This document shows, piece after piece, positions 1 to 6,514 of a DNA stretch of 9,137 nucleotides (positions are counted from its first letter, which is position 1; each line of letters opens with the position of its first letter). The DNA comes from Actinomycetes bacterium. Its GTDB lineage: Bacteria > Actinomycetota > Coriobacteriia > Coriobacteriales > Eggerthellaceae. The notes beneath the pieces are model-generated. The model was not told the DNA's origin, did no database searches, and saw nothing but the letters and a program-made list of their open reading frames with translations. The DNA lies in assembly GCA_023395755.1 (NCBI GenBank), contig JAEWYG010000120.1:1-9137 (forward strand), in the 5' to 3' direction. The translations under genes and the position numbers were made by a program.

Positions 1-580
1 CCTGTAAGCCTTTTTTGAAACTACCGCACGCCTGCATGCCCACAATTTTCTGATTATAGTAAAACGCCTTCGAATCTTCAGCCCATGGCGTAGCGATAAC
101 CATCGAGTCGCGTGGCTCGCTATCTAGCACAGCTTCAAACGTGAGATCATCATCGCCGTCAAACTGAGCGAATCGAGCACTAAGGGTACGCACGCCCTTC
201 GCCGCCTCAAAGCGAAACGACACACGATTATTTTCGAATGAAGAGACACCCGCTTTTGATGAAGATGGCAACTTGAAACGACCGAGCGGCAGAGGCGTAA
301 CCACGCTAGTGGTTTTATAAGCTACCTGCTCGAAGTCTATCAACGATGCCGACACGAGGCCGGCATACCCCAGATCACTCAAAGTGAGCGCCACAGCGTA
401 CGAATCGTCACCTACCAGATAATAATCCCACTCTTTAATACGCCAACGAGGCGCTTTAATGCGCTCACGATCATAGGAAAGTAGCGGCTGTGTAGCCCAA
501 CCCCGCGCAGCAAGTTCACCATCAAGTCGATGCAACGGCCCTTTACAGGTGATCTTAGTTTCCTCGGAACCCTCGCTCAT
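1..580 (-). CDS. DUF2804 family protein, N-terminal part (cut by window edge)
   Basis: The first 193 codons are visible, starting at the ATG whose complement is 578-580; the frame stays open to base 1, so the C-terminal part is missing. Seen in the translation: an N-terminal segment with GWATQPLLSY (residues about 27-36), then RWRIKEWDYYLVGDDSYAVAL, then LSDLGYAGLVSASLIDFE, and further on IATPWAEDSKAFYYNQKIVG. This order (GW-PLL, KEWDYY, DLGYAGLVS, PW-FYYNQK) is what I know of the DUF2804 family, whose function is not established. There is no signal peptide or membrane segment in the visible part, so it is probably cytoplasmic. The start follows the MscS gene after two bases and has a strong Shine-Dalgarno sequence inside the end of that gene, so the two are probably co-transcribed. 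The family call is from memory of its motifs. Confidence 0.8.
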   Translation of the reverse strand, partial: MSEGSEETKITCKGPLHRLDGELAARGWATQPLLSYDRERIKAPRWRIKEWDYYLVGDDSYAVALTLSDLGYAGLVSASLIDFEQVAYKTTSVVTPLPLGRFKLPSSSKAGVSSFENNRVSFRFEAAKGVRTLSARFAQFDGDDDLTFEAVLDSEPRDSMVIATPWAEDSKAFYYNQKIVGMQACGSFKKGLQ

Positions 581-582
581 GA

Positions 583-1437
583 CTACTCCCCTTTCTGCAG
601 CAACGCCGGATCAATATCTTTATCGTCCTCGACCCCTCCCTGCGCACCACATACCCCATCGTTTACTTGCTGTCTTGTTAACGGGGCAATAGCGCGCACC
701 ACTGCATCAGATGCCTTTCCGCCATCACGACTATCCGCCATACGGAATACCACCGATCCCTTGAATCCGGCGTCCCCAATCTCAGAAAACGATACCGCCG
801 GGCTCTTCGACAGTTTCCCAACGCCTTCAGCTGCCTTAGCAGCACTACACTCGATGGCGCTAGCCACTTCATCGAGCCGACAGCCATCAGTGGCCACCAC
901 GAAAGGCACACTCACCTGATTGGTTGGCGGCAAATGTACCAAGGCTGTCTTATTGATAATGGAGTTAGGAATGATAATTTCCTGTCCCAGCGAATTTTTG
1001 ATAGTAGTATGGCGCCAGGTAATATCTTTAATCACACCAGTTGAGGTTCCTACTTGGATGTTATCGCCGCGCTTAACAATACGCATAAGACTTACCTGCA
1101 AGCCACCAATCAAGTTAGATATGGTGTCCTGAAAGCCTAAAGATATAGCAATACCACCTACACCCAACGCGGCAATAGCAGCGCTGACATTTACATTGAA
1201 GCAGGTGGAAAGCATAATACACACGCCCAAGAACCACACACTCGCCCGTCCGATATTAATGAAGATAGAGCTCGATGGCAGGTTCTTCTGTTCGTTAAAG
1301 TGCAACAGATGACTGAGGAAGCGTGCGACGATCCGTGCAGCTAAAGCCGTAATTGCCAGAATAACTAGCACCGAAAGGGCCGTGTTGAACCAATCCGCAC
1401 GGACAACGTTTTGGATATGCTGAAAAAACTGATCCAT
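583..1437 (-). CDS. MscS-family small-conductance mechanosensitive channel
   Basis: A 284-residue inner-membrane protein, close in length to E. coli MscS (286). Hydrophobic segments lie at about residues 18-40 and 59-80, followed by the pore helix region at about 85-115 (AIAALGVGGIAISLGFQDTI), rich in Gly and Ala as is typical of MscS TM3. The beta-domain follows (VKRGDNIQVG-TSTGVIKDITWRHTTIKN, then GQEIIIPNSIINK, about 120-163) and then a C-terminal alpha/beta part to about residue 255. The last 25 residues are acidic and poorly conserved-looking. The channel opens under membrane tension and releases solutes during hypo-osmotic shock. The start has a modest GGATAA Shine-Dalgarno sequence. 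It lies 129 bases after nrdG, so it may have its own promoter, though I found no convincing one, and it is followed at two bases by the DUF2804 gene. The MscS superfamily is confident; which paralogue it is remains open. Confidence 0.93.
   Translation of the reverse strand: MDQFFQHIQNVVRADWFNTALSVLVILAITALAARIVARFLSHLLHFNEQKNLPSSSIFINIGRASVWFLGVCIMLSTCFNVNVSAAIAALGVGGIAISLGFQDTISNLIGGLQVSLMRIVKRGDNIQVGTSTGVIKDITWRHTTIKNSLGQEIIIPNSIINKTALVHLPPTNQVSVPFVVATDGCRLDEVASAIECSAAKAAEGVGKLSKSPAVSFSEIGDAGFKGSVVFRMADSRDGGKASDAVVRAIAPLTRQQVNDGVCGAQGGVEDDKDIDPALLQKGE
586..592 (-). promoter_or_regulatory. Shine-Dalgarno site of the DUF2804 gene
   Basis: The minus strand reads AAAGGGGAGTAGTCATG: the purine run AGGGGAG lies five bases before the ATG at 580 and overlaps the last codons and stop of the MscS gene. 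It fixes the DUF2804 start. AGGGGAG is the exact 7-nt complement of the CUCCCCU loops in the two small RNAs near 6400-6750, so it is a possible local target of them (inference). Confidence 0.75.
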
Positions 1438-1471
1438 ATTGTTATCCTACCCATGTTTGATATCCGAGCCA

Positions 1472-1503
1472 GTAGCGAGCATTGTGCAAACACAACTCGC
1501 TAC
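1472..1503. other. Strong hairpin in the nrdG-mscS intergenic region
   Basis: GTAGCGAG (1472-1479) pairs perfectly with CTCGCTAC (1496-1503). Inside, TTGTG (1482-1486) pairs with CACAA (1491-1495) around a CAAA loop, with a 2-nt bulge on one side. No T-tract follows on either strand, so it does not look like a classical intrinsic terminator. It could be a 3'-end stabilising structure of the nrdDG transcript, a leader structure of mscS, or a protein-binding palindrome. A weaker 5-bp stem (1551-1555 with 1567-1571, minus-strand GGTAG/CTACC followed by TTTGTGTT) overlaps the nrdG stop codon and could be a poor terminator. Confidence 0.5.
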
Positions 1504-1566
1504 ACGTTTTCCGTTACAAGAAACCCCCTCTACCTCCTGCATAACACAAAGGTAGTAGTGCAAAGT

Positions 1567-2163
1567 CTACCAAGAAGCAGGCTTGCGAGGATGCTCTTTC
1601 TGAGTTTCCCACAAAACGATATGACCTTTGGCTCGGGTGGCCACAACGTCAATCAATCGTTGGTTAGACGAACCACGCCAGGGTAGCTCATAAGAATGAA
1701 GCTCTTGAATAAAGGGTCCGTCTACCAGTACGTCGGTGGCCAGCAGCAAATCGCGTGCCCCCACTGCATCTACCAATGAAGGTATTACAGCAACAGCGTC
1801 ATTAGTAAGTTCCGCCCTTGCCGCACGCGCCATCAATTCCTCATAGCGGTAGCCCGAATACGTCCATATATTCAAACCGCGATCACGCAGGCGACGCGCC
1901 AATTCCGCACAGGCAGGAGCTTGCTCAAACGGCTCTCCTCCCGAAATAGTAACACCCTGCACCAAACCGTTTGCCGCTATACGTGCGACCAAGTCGTCAA
2001 TACGCTGAACAGAGCCACCGCACGCCGGCTGACTATCTTTATTGTGACAACCTGGGCAACCATGGGTGCATCCCTGCACAAACACGGCAAAGCGCAGCCC
2101 CGGACCATCAACGATGGAATCCGGAGCCGTGCCGTATAAACGAATAGTTTCAGATGCTGTCAT
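1567..2163 (-). CDS. nrdG: Anaerobic ribonucleotide reductase activating protein (radical SAM)
   Basis: A 198-residue radical SAM enzyme that uses S-adenosylmethionine and a [4Fe-4S] cluster to install the glycyl radical on NrdD. Seen in the protein: the cluster motif CTHGCPGCHN with Cys32, Cys36 and Cys39 (CxxxCxxC), preceded by DSIVDGPGLRFAVFVQG as is usual for NrdG, and the SAM-binding GGEP motif in TISGGEPFEQ (residues 72-81). LNIWTYSGYRYEEL (about 114-127), VLVDGPFIQE and RGSSNQRLIDV complete the typical NrdG pattern. Its ATG overlaps the nrdD stop codon by one base (TAATG), indicating translational coupling and co-regulation through the nrdD promoter. Residues after about 178 form a short basic tail (KEHPRKPASW). 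Confidence 0.97.
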   Translation of the reverse strand: MTASETIRLYGTAPDSIVDGPGLRFAVFVQGCTHGCPGCHNKDSQPACGGSVQRIDDLVARIAANGLVQGVTISGGEPFEQAPACAELARRLRDRGLNIWTYSGYRYEELMARAARAELTNDAVAVIPSLVDAVGARDLLLATDVLVDGPFIQELHSYELPWRGSSNQRLIDVVATRAKGHIVLWETQKEHPRKPASW

Positions 2164-4484
2164 TACAGAGAATGCTTAATACGATCTGACTCTTCGGCGC
2201 GCTTAGCATCGTTGAAGCGATCCAGCGTACCAACAAGGTAACCCGTAATGCGACGAATACGCTCAAAAGAGCCGCCGTGCTCTGCTTCGGTTCGACCACA
2301 CTTAGGGCATATGTCACCGATGATACCATTGTATCCACAGACCGGGTCACGATCGACAGGGTGGTTCACCGAGCCGTAGCCAATACCGCTTTCTTTCATG
2401 TGACGAATAACCGCCTCGAACGCCTCCACGTTCTCGGTTGTATCGCCATCCAGTTCTACATACGAAATATGGCCCGCATTCGTCAGCGCATGGTAAGGTG
2501 CCTCAATGGTAATCTTATCGAATGCGTTGATGTCGTAATACACCGGCACATGAAAACCATTCGTATAGTAATCGCGATCGGTAACTCCCTCAATAGAACC
2601 ATAGCGCGCGCGATCCATACGAACAAAACGACCCGATAATCCTTCAGCTGGTGTAGCGATAAGCGTGTAGTTCAGCTTTTTCTCCTGCGACAACCTATCC
2701 AGATAACTACGCATATGTCCTACAATTTCCAAACCTAGGTTCTGCGATGCCTGCGACTGCCCATGATGCTGACCAGTCAACGCCACCAACGCTTCTGCAA
2801 GACCGATAAAGCCCACGGACAACGTGCCATGCTTCAGCACCTCGCGCTGCTCTTCATCGGGGGCCAACGTTTCGGAATCGATCCAAACACCCTGACCCAT
2901 AAGAAACGGCGCATTGTATACATGCTTGCGCGCCTGTATCTCAAAGCGCTCATCAAGTTGTCCCACCGTTAAAGCTAGCTTTGCATCCAGCAGATCAAAG
3001 AACAAATCTAGATCGCCCTTCGAGCGAATAGCAAGACGGGGCAGATTAATAGACGTAAATGACAGGTTTCCTCGACCTGGGGTGACCTCACGATCGGGAT
3101 CGAACACATTGCCGATAACGCGAGTGCGGCAGCCCATGTAAGAAATTTCCGTTTCGGGTGTACCTTTGTAGTATTGAGCATTAAATGGCGCATCAAGGAA
3201 GCTAAAGTTCGGGAACAAACGCTTGGCCGAACAATGCATAGCCAACTTGAACAAATCGTAGTTCGGATCGCCCGGATTGTAATTCACGCCTTCTTTTACA
3301 CGAAAGATCTGTACCGGGAAGATAGGTGTCTCGCCAGATCCCAAGCCCTCTTCGGTAGCTAGGAGCATGTTCTTCACCACCATACGACCTTCTGGCGTAG
3401 TATCCATACCGTAATTCACTGAACTGAAGGGGGTTTGTGCACCCGCACGACTATGCATGGTATTCAAATTATGCACCAAAGCCTCCATGGCCTGGAACGT
3501 AGCACGATCTGTATCACCTACAGCATGTTTGGCGGTATAGGCCAACACGCGGTCGGCAATAGCCTCGTCCACATCGGCCTCGAGCAGGGCAGCACGCACA
3601 CCCTTTTCAAAAGATTCGTCCATTTCGAGACTGGCCCACAACCCTGTCTCAGCCTCAACGCGAGCAAGCATATCCTGAGAAAACGTGCGCGAATCCTCAA
3701 TTCCGCACAGCAGATCCACGGCTTCTGCCAGATGCTTTTTGTAGAGACGACGATGAGTCTTGCGCACACCCTCAGCCAAACCGTAGTCAAAGTCACACAC
3801 CGACTGACCGCCGTGCTGGTCGTTTTGGTTTGATTGAATAGCAATGCAGGCCAATGCCGCGTAGCTGGTAATATCGTTAGGCTCGCGCAATACGCCATGC
3901 CCGGTAGAAAAACCTCCCCTAAACAACTTACGCAGTTCAATCTGACAGCAGGTAGTAGTAAGCGTATAGAAGTCCATGTCGTGGATATGAATATCTCCCT
4001 CACGATGAGCGCGCGCGAACTTCGGATCGATAACACACATTTCGTAGAACTGTTTGGCAGACTCGGAGCCATATTTCAACATAGTACCCATGGCGGTATC
4101 AGCATCAATATTGGCATTCTCTCGCTTCATGTCGGAGTCGGATGCCTTAGAAAACGTAATATCTTTAAGCGTTTGAATCAGACGACTATTCACGTCGCGG
4201 GCACGGTTGCGTTCGGCACGATAGAGTATGTAAGACTTGGCAGTTTGCACAAAGCCAGATTCGATAAGAGTTTCCTCCACCAAATCCTGCACGCCTTCAA
4301 CCGTAGGTGCACCTTCGATGGCGCCACTATCCAGCTTATCCATAACCTTCTGCGCAATATCCTCGGCTGAAGCACGACCCTGCATGGCACCACACGCCTG
4401 GAACGCCTTCTCTACTGCCTCGGCAATCTTATCTACCCTGAATTCTGCCGTGCGTCCGTCGCGCTTAATGATGGTCGTGGCCAT
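2163..4484 (-). CDS. nrdD: Anaerobic (class III) ribonucleoside-triphosphate reductase
   Basis: A 773-residue glycyl-radical enzyme that reduces ribonucleoside triphosphates to dNTPs without oxygen. Residues about 3-92 are an ATP-cone (TIIKRDGRTAEFRVDKIAEAV), the allosteric activity site. The catalytic barrel contains HIHDMDFYTLTTTCCQIEL (about 166-184), SNQNDQHGGQSV (about 218-229), and MGCRTRVIGN, whose Cys452 is the likely thiyl-radical cysteine. The C-terminal region has GSVNHPVDRDPVCGYNG, then ICPKCGR (Cys716, Cys726 and Cys729, presumed structural zinc ligands), and the glycyl-radical loop RITGYLVG with Gly748. An in-frame ATG at 4532 would add 16 residues but has no Shine-Dalgarno sequence; the ATG at 4484 has GGAGAGG upstream and begins MATTIIKRDG, like the family, so I chose it. 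Only three of the usual four zinc cysteines are visible (Asp713 sits where the fourth is expected). nrdG overlaps its stop, and two NrdR boxes lie upstream. Confidence 0.97.
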   Translation of the reverse strand: MATTIIKRDGRTAEFRVDKIAEAVEKAFQACGAMQGRASAEDIAQKVMDKLDSGAIEGAPTVEGVQDLVEETLIESGFVQTAKSYILYRAERNRARDVNSRLIQTLKDITFSKASDSDMKRENANIDADTAMGTMLKYGSESAKQFYEMCVIDPKFARAHREGDIHIHDMDFYTLTTTCCQIELRKLFRGGFSTGHGVLREPNDITSYAALACIAIQSNQNDQHGGQSVCDFDYGLAEGVRKTHRRLYKKHLAEAVDLLCGIEDSRTFSQDMLARVEAETGLWASLEMDESFEKGVRAALLEADVDEAIADRVLAYTAKHAVGDTDRATFQAMEALVHNLNTMHSRAGAQTPFSSVNYGMDTTPEGRMVVKNMLLATEEGLGSGETPIFPVQIFRVKEGVNYNPGDPNYDLFKLAMHCSAKRLFPNFSFLDAPFNAQYYKGTPETEISYMGCRTRVIGNVFDPDREVTPGRGNLSFTSINLPRLAIRSKGDLDLFFDLLDAKLALTVGQLDERFEIQARKHVYNAPFLMGQGVWIDSETLAPDEEQREVLKHGTLSVGFIGLAEALVALTGQHHGQSQASQNLGLEIVGHMRSYLDRLSQEKKLNYTLIATPAEGLSGRFVRMDRARYGSIEGVTDRDYYTNGFHVPVYYDINAFDKITIEAPYHALTNAGHISYVELDGDTTENVEAFEAVIRHMKESGIGYGSVNHPVDRDPVCGYNGIIGDICPKCGRTEAEHGGSFERIRRITGYLVGTLDRFNDAKRAEESDRIKHSL

Positions 4485-4591
4485 ACTGCGATTCCTCTCC
4501 GTCTGACGTTCTTCTCGATTCACTTTTCCCATAAAGAGCAGTGGCTATGCTGAATTTTACCCAAAGTTTCCACTGCGTTTTGGCATGTTTT

Positions 4592-4607
4592 CCACAATAT
4601 GTTGTGG
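4592..4607. promoter_or_regulatory. NrdR box 1 upstream of nrdDG
   Basis: CCACAATATGTTGTGG is a near-perfect palindrome that matches the NrdR operator consensus acaCwATATaTwGtgt at nearly every position. NrdR is the zinc/ATP-cone repressor of ribonucleotide reductase genes and binds paired boxes. This box lies just downstream of the predicted transcription start. Confidence 0.88.
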
Positions 4608-4623
4608 TTCGTTGATGATTTAA

Positions 4624-4639
4624 CGTGAACATATAGTAC
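4624..4639. promoter_or_regulatory. NrdR box 2 upstream of nrdDG
   Basis: CGTGAACATATAGTAC matches the NrdR consensus in its core and one half (ACATATAGT), with poorer outer bases. It starts exactly 32 bp from box 1, about three helical turns, which is the spacing known for paired NrdR boxes. It overlaps the predicted -10 element, so occupancy should block RNA polymerase. Confidence 0.75.
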
Positions 4640-4661
4640 CGAGCACACCCATTAAAATCAA
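4633..4661 (-). promoter_or_regulatory. Predicted nrdDG promoter
   Basis: On the minus strand, TTGATT (4661-4656) and TACTAT (4638-4633) are separated by exactly 17 bases. Transcription would start near 4626, giving a leader of about 140 nt before the nrdD ATG at 4484. The -10 element lies within NrdR box 2. Confidence 0.7.
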
Positions 4662-4811
4662 GAGTTTTATCTGTTACCATTTTTATTCCATTAAGAAATC
4701 ACGAAGAGGTTCACGGATATTCCATAGAGACACAAGGCATCTACCTGCGTATCAATCACATCACGCTGAAAAATACACAGGTGCTGCAGTAGTTGCACCG
4801 TTTGTCTATGC
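4662..4811. other. Intergenic spacer without a recognised gene
   Basis: This stretch separates the nrdDG promoter from the terminator of the upstream operon. It has no reading frame with a Shine-Dalgarno sequence and no RNA I recognise. A weak inverted pair, GGTGC/GCACC, lies around 4780-4800. Confidence 0.5.
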
Positions 4812-4845
4812 AAAAATTACTGCGCACTCCTTCAAGACGGCGCAG
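4812..4845 (-). terminator. Intrinsic terminator after the 90-residue ORF
   Basis: On the minus strand CTGCGC (complement of 4840-4845) pairs with GCGCAG (complement of 4820-4825), and TAATTTTTG follows directly. It lies 8-41 bases beyond the stop of the small ORF. The stem is only six base pairs with a loose interior, so efficiency is uncertain. Confidence 0.6.
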
Positions 4846-4852
4846 AAAAGAT

Positions 4853-5125
4853 TTATTCTACCGTACCGTACACCTGCCCCCACGCATGCCCTCCAATAGA
4901 CGAATTTATCTGATCGCAGAGGCGCGAACGCGTATATCTTCCCGGCGGCAGCAAGGAAATAACCTCGCTCAAGTCGGATGGCAAATCGGCAGCTTCGGCC
5001 GCAATCACCACATCCAAGCGCCGCACGGTTTCAATAGAAGTATCGGCAAACAAACCATCAACTACGTCTTGCAGTGCACCGTAATACGAACTGCGTTCGA
5101 CGTTAGAGCCTCGAGCCGCAACCAT
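4853..5125 (-). CDS. Conserved-looking small protein of unknown function
   Basis: A 90-residue soluble, acidic protein that I do not recognise as a named family. It has no signal peptide, membrane segment or metal-binding motif. The N-terminal half (ERSSYYGALQDVVDGLF, then DTSIETVRRLDVVIAAEAADLPSDL) looks helical. The C-terminal half, SLLPPGRYTRSRLCDQINSS followed by GGHAWGQVYGTVE, is dense in Gly, aromatic and polar residues and looks like the conserved core. The ATG follows the stop of the methyltransferase-like gene with no gap (TAGATG) and has the strong Shine-Dalgarno sequence GAGGAGG. This argues that it is a real, co-translated partner of that protein rather than a chance frame. A terminator follows it. 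Confidence 0.82.
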   Translation of the reverse strand: MVAARGSNVERSSYYGALQDVVDGLFADTSIETVRRLDVVIAAEAADLPSDLSEVISLLPPGRYTRSRLCDQINSSIGGHAWGQVYGTVE

Positions 5126-6028
5126 CTAAACCTCCTCAACGCTACGAGCCACGTCGAATCCTTCGGTAGTTGCCGCAAGGGCACCCGTATAAGCAGGTGT
5201 CGCCTCCCCTATTGCCCGCAAAAACTGCACTCCAGCAGCACGGAGAAAAACTGCCGCCTCTACCATAGTATCGGGACAATAATACGGGTTTTCCATCGTT
5301 GCCTCCCCTTGCTTCGGAGCATGAATAGCCACACGCAACTGAGTAAACACAGGCACGTGTCCCGTGGCGCAAGCACGCTTAGCAAGGGTGGCCGCCTGCT
5401 TCGGGGGCGCACCCGTGGCAAAACCAACAACAGAAGCTCCAAACTCCTCCATAAGAGCCACAGCTTCTTCAAGCGAGGTACGGCCATCGATCAATAAACC
5501 ATCTAAGCCCACCTCCACCGAGGCAAACACGGGTCGATCGCTTACTTGCCCCACCCCCATGAGCGCACATTTAAGATCGGTTATTCTCGTAAACCCGCTC
5601 AAAAGAAACGCATCGAATTCCCCCTCTGCAAAAGCACGCGCAGCGCGAGCATATTGATCACGATTCTCATTGAGTGAAGCGGCGCTCGAGCCATCCAGCG
5701 GCAAACCACAAGGGCCAATCTCCACCAAAAGATGCTGGGGCTTCAGTTCGCGGGCAGTGCGAAGCGCAGCACAAGCAAGAACATCCAAGTTATCTTCTGC
5801 TCCTTGGTGAACAAGACGAGCCGGAGTTATACCCTCAGTATTAGTTACCAAACACTGCGCACCAGCAAGAGATTCAAGCCTTAGCGCATCATGCACAGCC
5901 TCAGGCTCAACGAGATTCAAATATTCTAGATCTCGCGTTGTGTCGACACCCTGACGTGCCAGCACGGCAGAAAGAGGAGCAGACAACACCAGCATATCTT
6001 TATGAAAACGCAGCGAGATATCGGGCAT
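5126..6028 (-). CDS. Homocysteine S-methyltransferase-fold protein lacking zinc cysteines
   Basis: A 300-residue predicted cytoplasmic TIM-barrel protein related to the homocysteine-binding domain of MetH/MmuM. Seen in order: EYLNLVEPEAV (residues 35-45), AGAQCLVTNTEG (55-66, the family's AGA-TNT-G motif), VEIGPCG (102-108, matching IGP-G), FDAFLLSGFTRITDLKCAL (138-156, replacing the usual LLIET-D), PVFASVEV (166-173) and GASVVGFATG (197-206). The zinc ligands known for this family are a Cys near the sixth strand and a Cys pair before GTTPEHI. Here those places read GFATG and RAIGEATP, with no cysteine, so zinc-dependent activation of homocysteine thiol is unlikely. A longer frame from 6157 exists, but the ATG at 6028 has AAAGGA six bases upstream and begins the homologous region, so I use that. 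The true substrate is unknown. The 90-residue gene follows immediately. Confidence 0.82.
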   Translation of the reverse strand: MPDISLRFHKDMLVLSAPLSAVLARQGVDTTRDLEYLNLVEPEAVHDALRLESLAGAQCLVTNTEGITPARLVHQGAEDNLDVLACAALRTARELKPQHLLVEIGPCGLPLDGSSAASLNENRDQYARAARAFAEGEFDAFLLSGFTRITDLKCALMGVGQVSDRPVFASVEVGLDGLLIDGRTSLEEAVALMEEFGASVVGFATGAPPKQAATLAKRACATGHVPVFTQLRVAIHAPKQGEATMENPYYCPDTMVEAAVFLRAAGVQFLRAIGEATPAYTGALAATTEGFDVARSVEEV

Positions 6029-6062
6029 AGGATTTCCTTTCTTATCACTAACCATGATACCG

Positions 6063-6091
6063 AATACACGTGCCCAGCGACCAGAAGGCAA
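6063..6091 (-). promoter_or_regulatory. Possible promoter of the methyltransferase-like operon
   Basis: On the minus strand TTGCCT (6091-6086) and TGTATT (6068-6063) are 17 bases apart, each matching four of six consensus positions. Transcription would start near 6056, about 28 nt before the ATG at 6028. Confidence 0.35.
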
Positions 6092-6339
6092 CGAAACCCG
6101 CATGTTTCGACAGAACTCCTTCGAATAGAATTTCACAACACCGCATGAAGCGCCCATTCTCGCCGCAAATCGTAGTAGGTATCAAATTCCAGCAAATCTC
6201 ACTTGACAATAAAACCCTGCACAACGCCATGAAACGCGAGTGGATATTAAGCAGCTGTGAGCGGTTGCCTTTAAGCCACTTCATGCAATTCACCGATACT
6301 GCACGCCCACTGCACGAGATAGACATGCTCTAGCCACAG
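6092..6339. other. Spacer without a recognised gene
   Basis: Open frames of about 90 codons exist on both strands here, but neither has a Shine-Dalgarno sequence or recognisable protein character; the minus one is rich in Cys, Trp and Met as chance frames often are. I see no cobalamin or SAM riboswitch core on the minus strand before the methyltransferase-like gene. Confidence 0.5.
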
Positions 6340-6364
6340 GTTTTTCAACTACTCCTTTTATAAT
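6340..6364 (+). promoter_or_regulatory. Promoter block of small RNA 1
   Basis: GTTTTTCAA, seven variable bases, then TTTTATAAT, holding a perfect -10 TATAAT at 6359-6364. No good -35 hexamer is found at 16-18 bases. The same block with the same spacing occurs at 6585-6609 before small RNA 2, while the seven bases between differ, so the T-rich upstream part is probably functional. Confidence 0.7.
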
Positions 6365-6370
6365 GGTTAG

Positions 6371-6505
6371 CGCAGCGAAAGGTTCCCCTCCTTTCAGCTT
6401 GCACTGCTTGTACCCCTTACAAAGCAGTAGCGATGTACTAAACATCGCATCATCCCCTCCTTGAGGCCCGGTGGAGCTCCCCTCTCCCCGGGCCGATCCT
6501 TTTTT
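6371..6505 (+). ncRNA. Small RNA 1, C-rich multi-hairpin RNA
   Basis: An RNA of about 135 nt between a TATAAT promoter and an intrinsic terminator. Hairpin A: GAAAGG (6377-6382) pairs with CCTTTC (6390-6395), loop TTCCCCT. Hairpin B: ACTGCTTGTA (6403-6412) pairs with TAC-A-AAGCAGT (6418-6428, one bulge), loop CCCCT. Hairpin C: GCGATGT (6430-6436) pairs with ACATCGC (6442-6448), loop ACTAA. Then comes unpaired CCCCTCC (6454-6460) and the terminator hairpin with loop CTCCCCT. There are thus four exposed C-rich segments able to pair with Shine-Dalgarno-like purine runs. Known parallels are the actinobacterial 6C RNA and C-rich regulatory RNAs such as FsrA and LhrC. I cannot assign it to a family. 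The 5' end is inferred from the -10 position. It contains no credible peptide frame. Confidence 0.8.
6465..6505 (+). terminator. Terminator of small RNA 1
   Basis: GGCCCGG (6465-6471) pairs with CCGGGCC (6488-6494). After a bulged T, GGAG pairs with CTCC, leaving the loop CTCCCCT (6477-6483). Six T residues follow at 6500-6505. The 30-nt hairpin is identical to 6708-6737 in small RNA 2. Confidence 0.9.
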
Positions 6506-6514
6506 CGTCGATAA

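Noticed and set aside
3435..4370. Long plus-strand frames of 132 and 178 codons antisense to nrdD
   Set aside because: They are complements of a highly conserved enzyme gene and show no protein-family character.
4793..5497. A 234-codon plus-strand open frame
   Set aside because: It is antisense to the coupled small gene and the methyltransferase-like gene, is rich in Arg, Ser and His, and has no ribosome site or family motifs.
6029..6157. A 43-residue N-terminal extension of the methyltransferase-like protein
   Set aside because: The extension does not look like the family N-terminus, and the ATG at 6028 has a much better ribosome site.
6203..6208. A perfect TTGACA on the plus strand
   Set aside because: No -10 element lies 16-18 bases downstream and no transcript unit begins there.
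6048..6333. Frames of about 90 codons on both strands in the spacer before the methyltransferase-like gene
   Set aside because: There is no Shine-Dalgarno sequence, the composition looks like chance, and the frames overlap each other and the next gene's leader.
6029..6360. A cobalamin or SAM riboswitch before the methyltransferase-like gene
   Set aside because: The gene type made this plausible, but I see no B12-box or SAM-I core on the minus strand; the few GCCACT-like strings are on the wrong strand or isolated.
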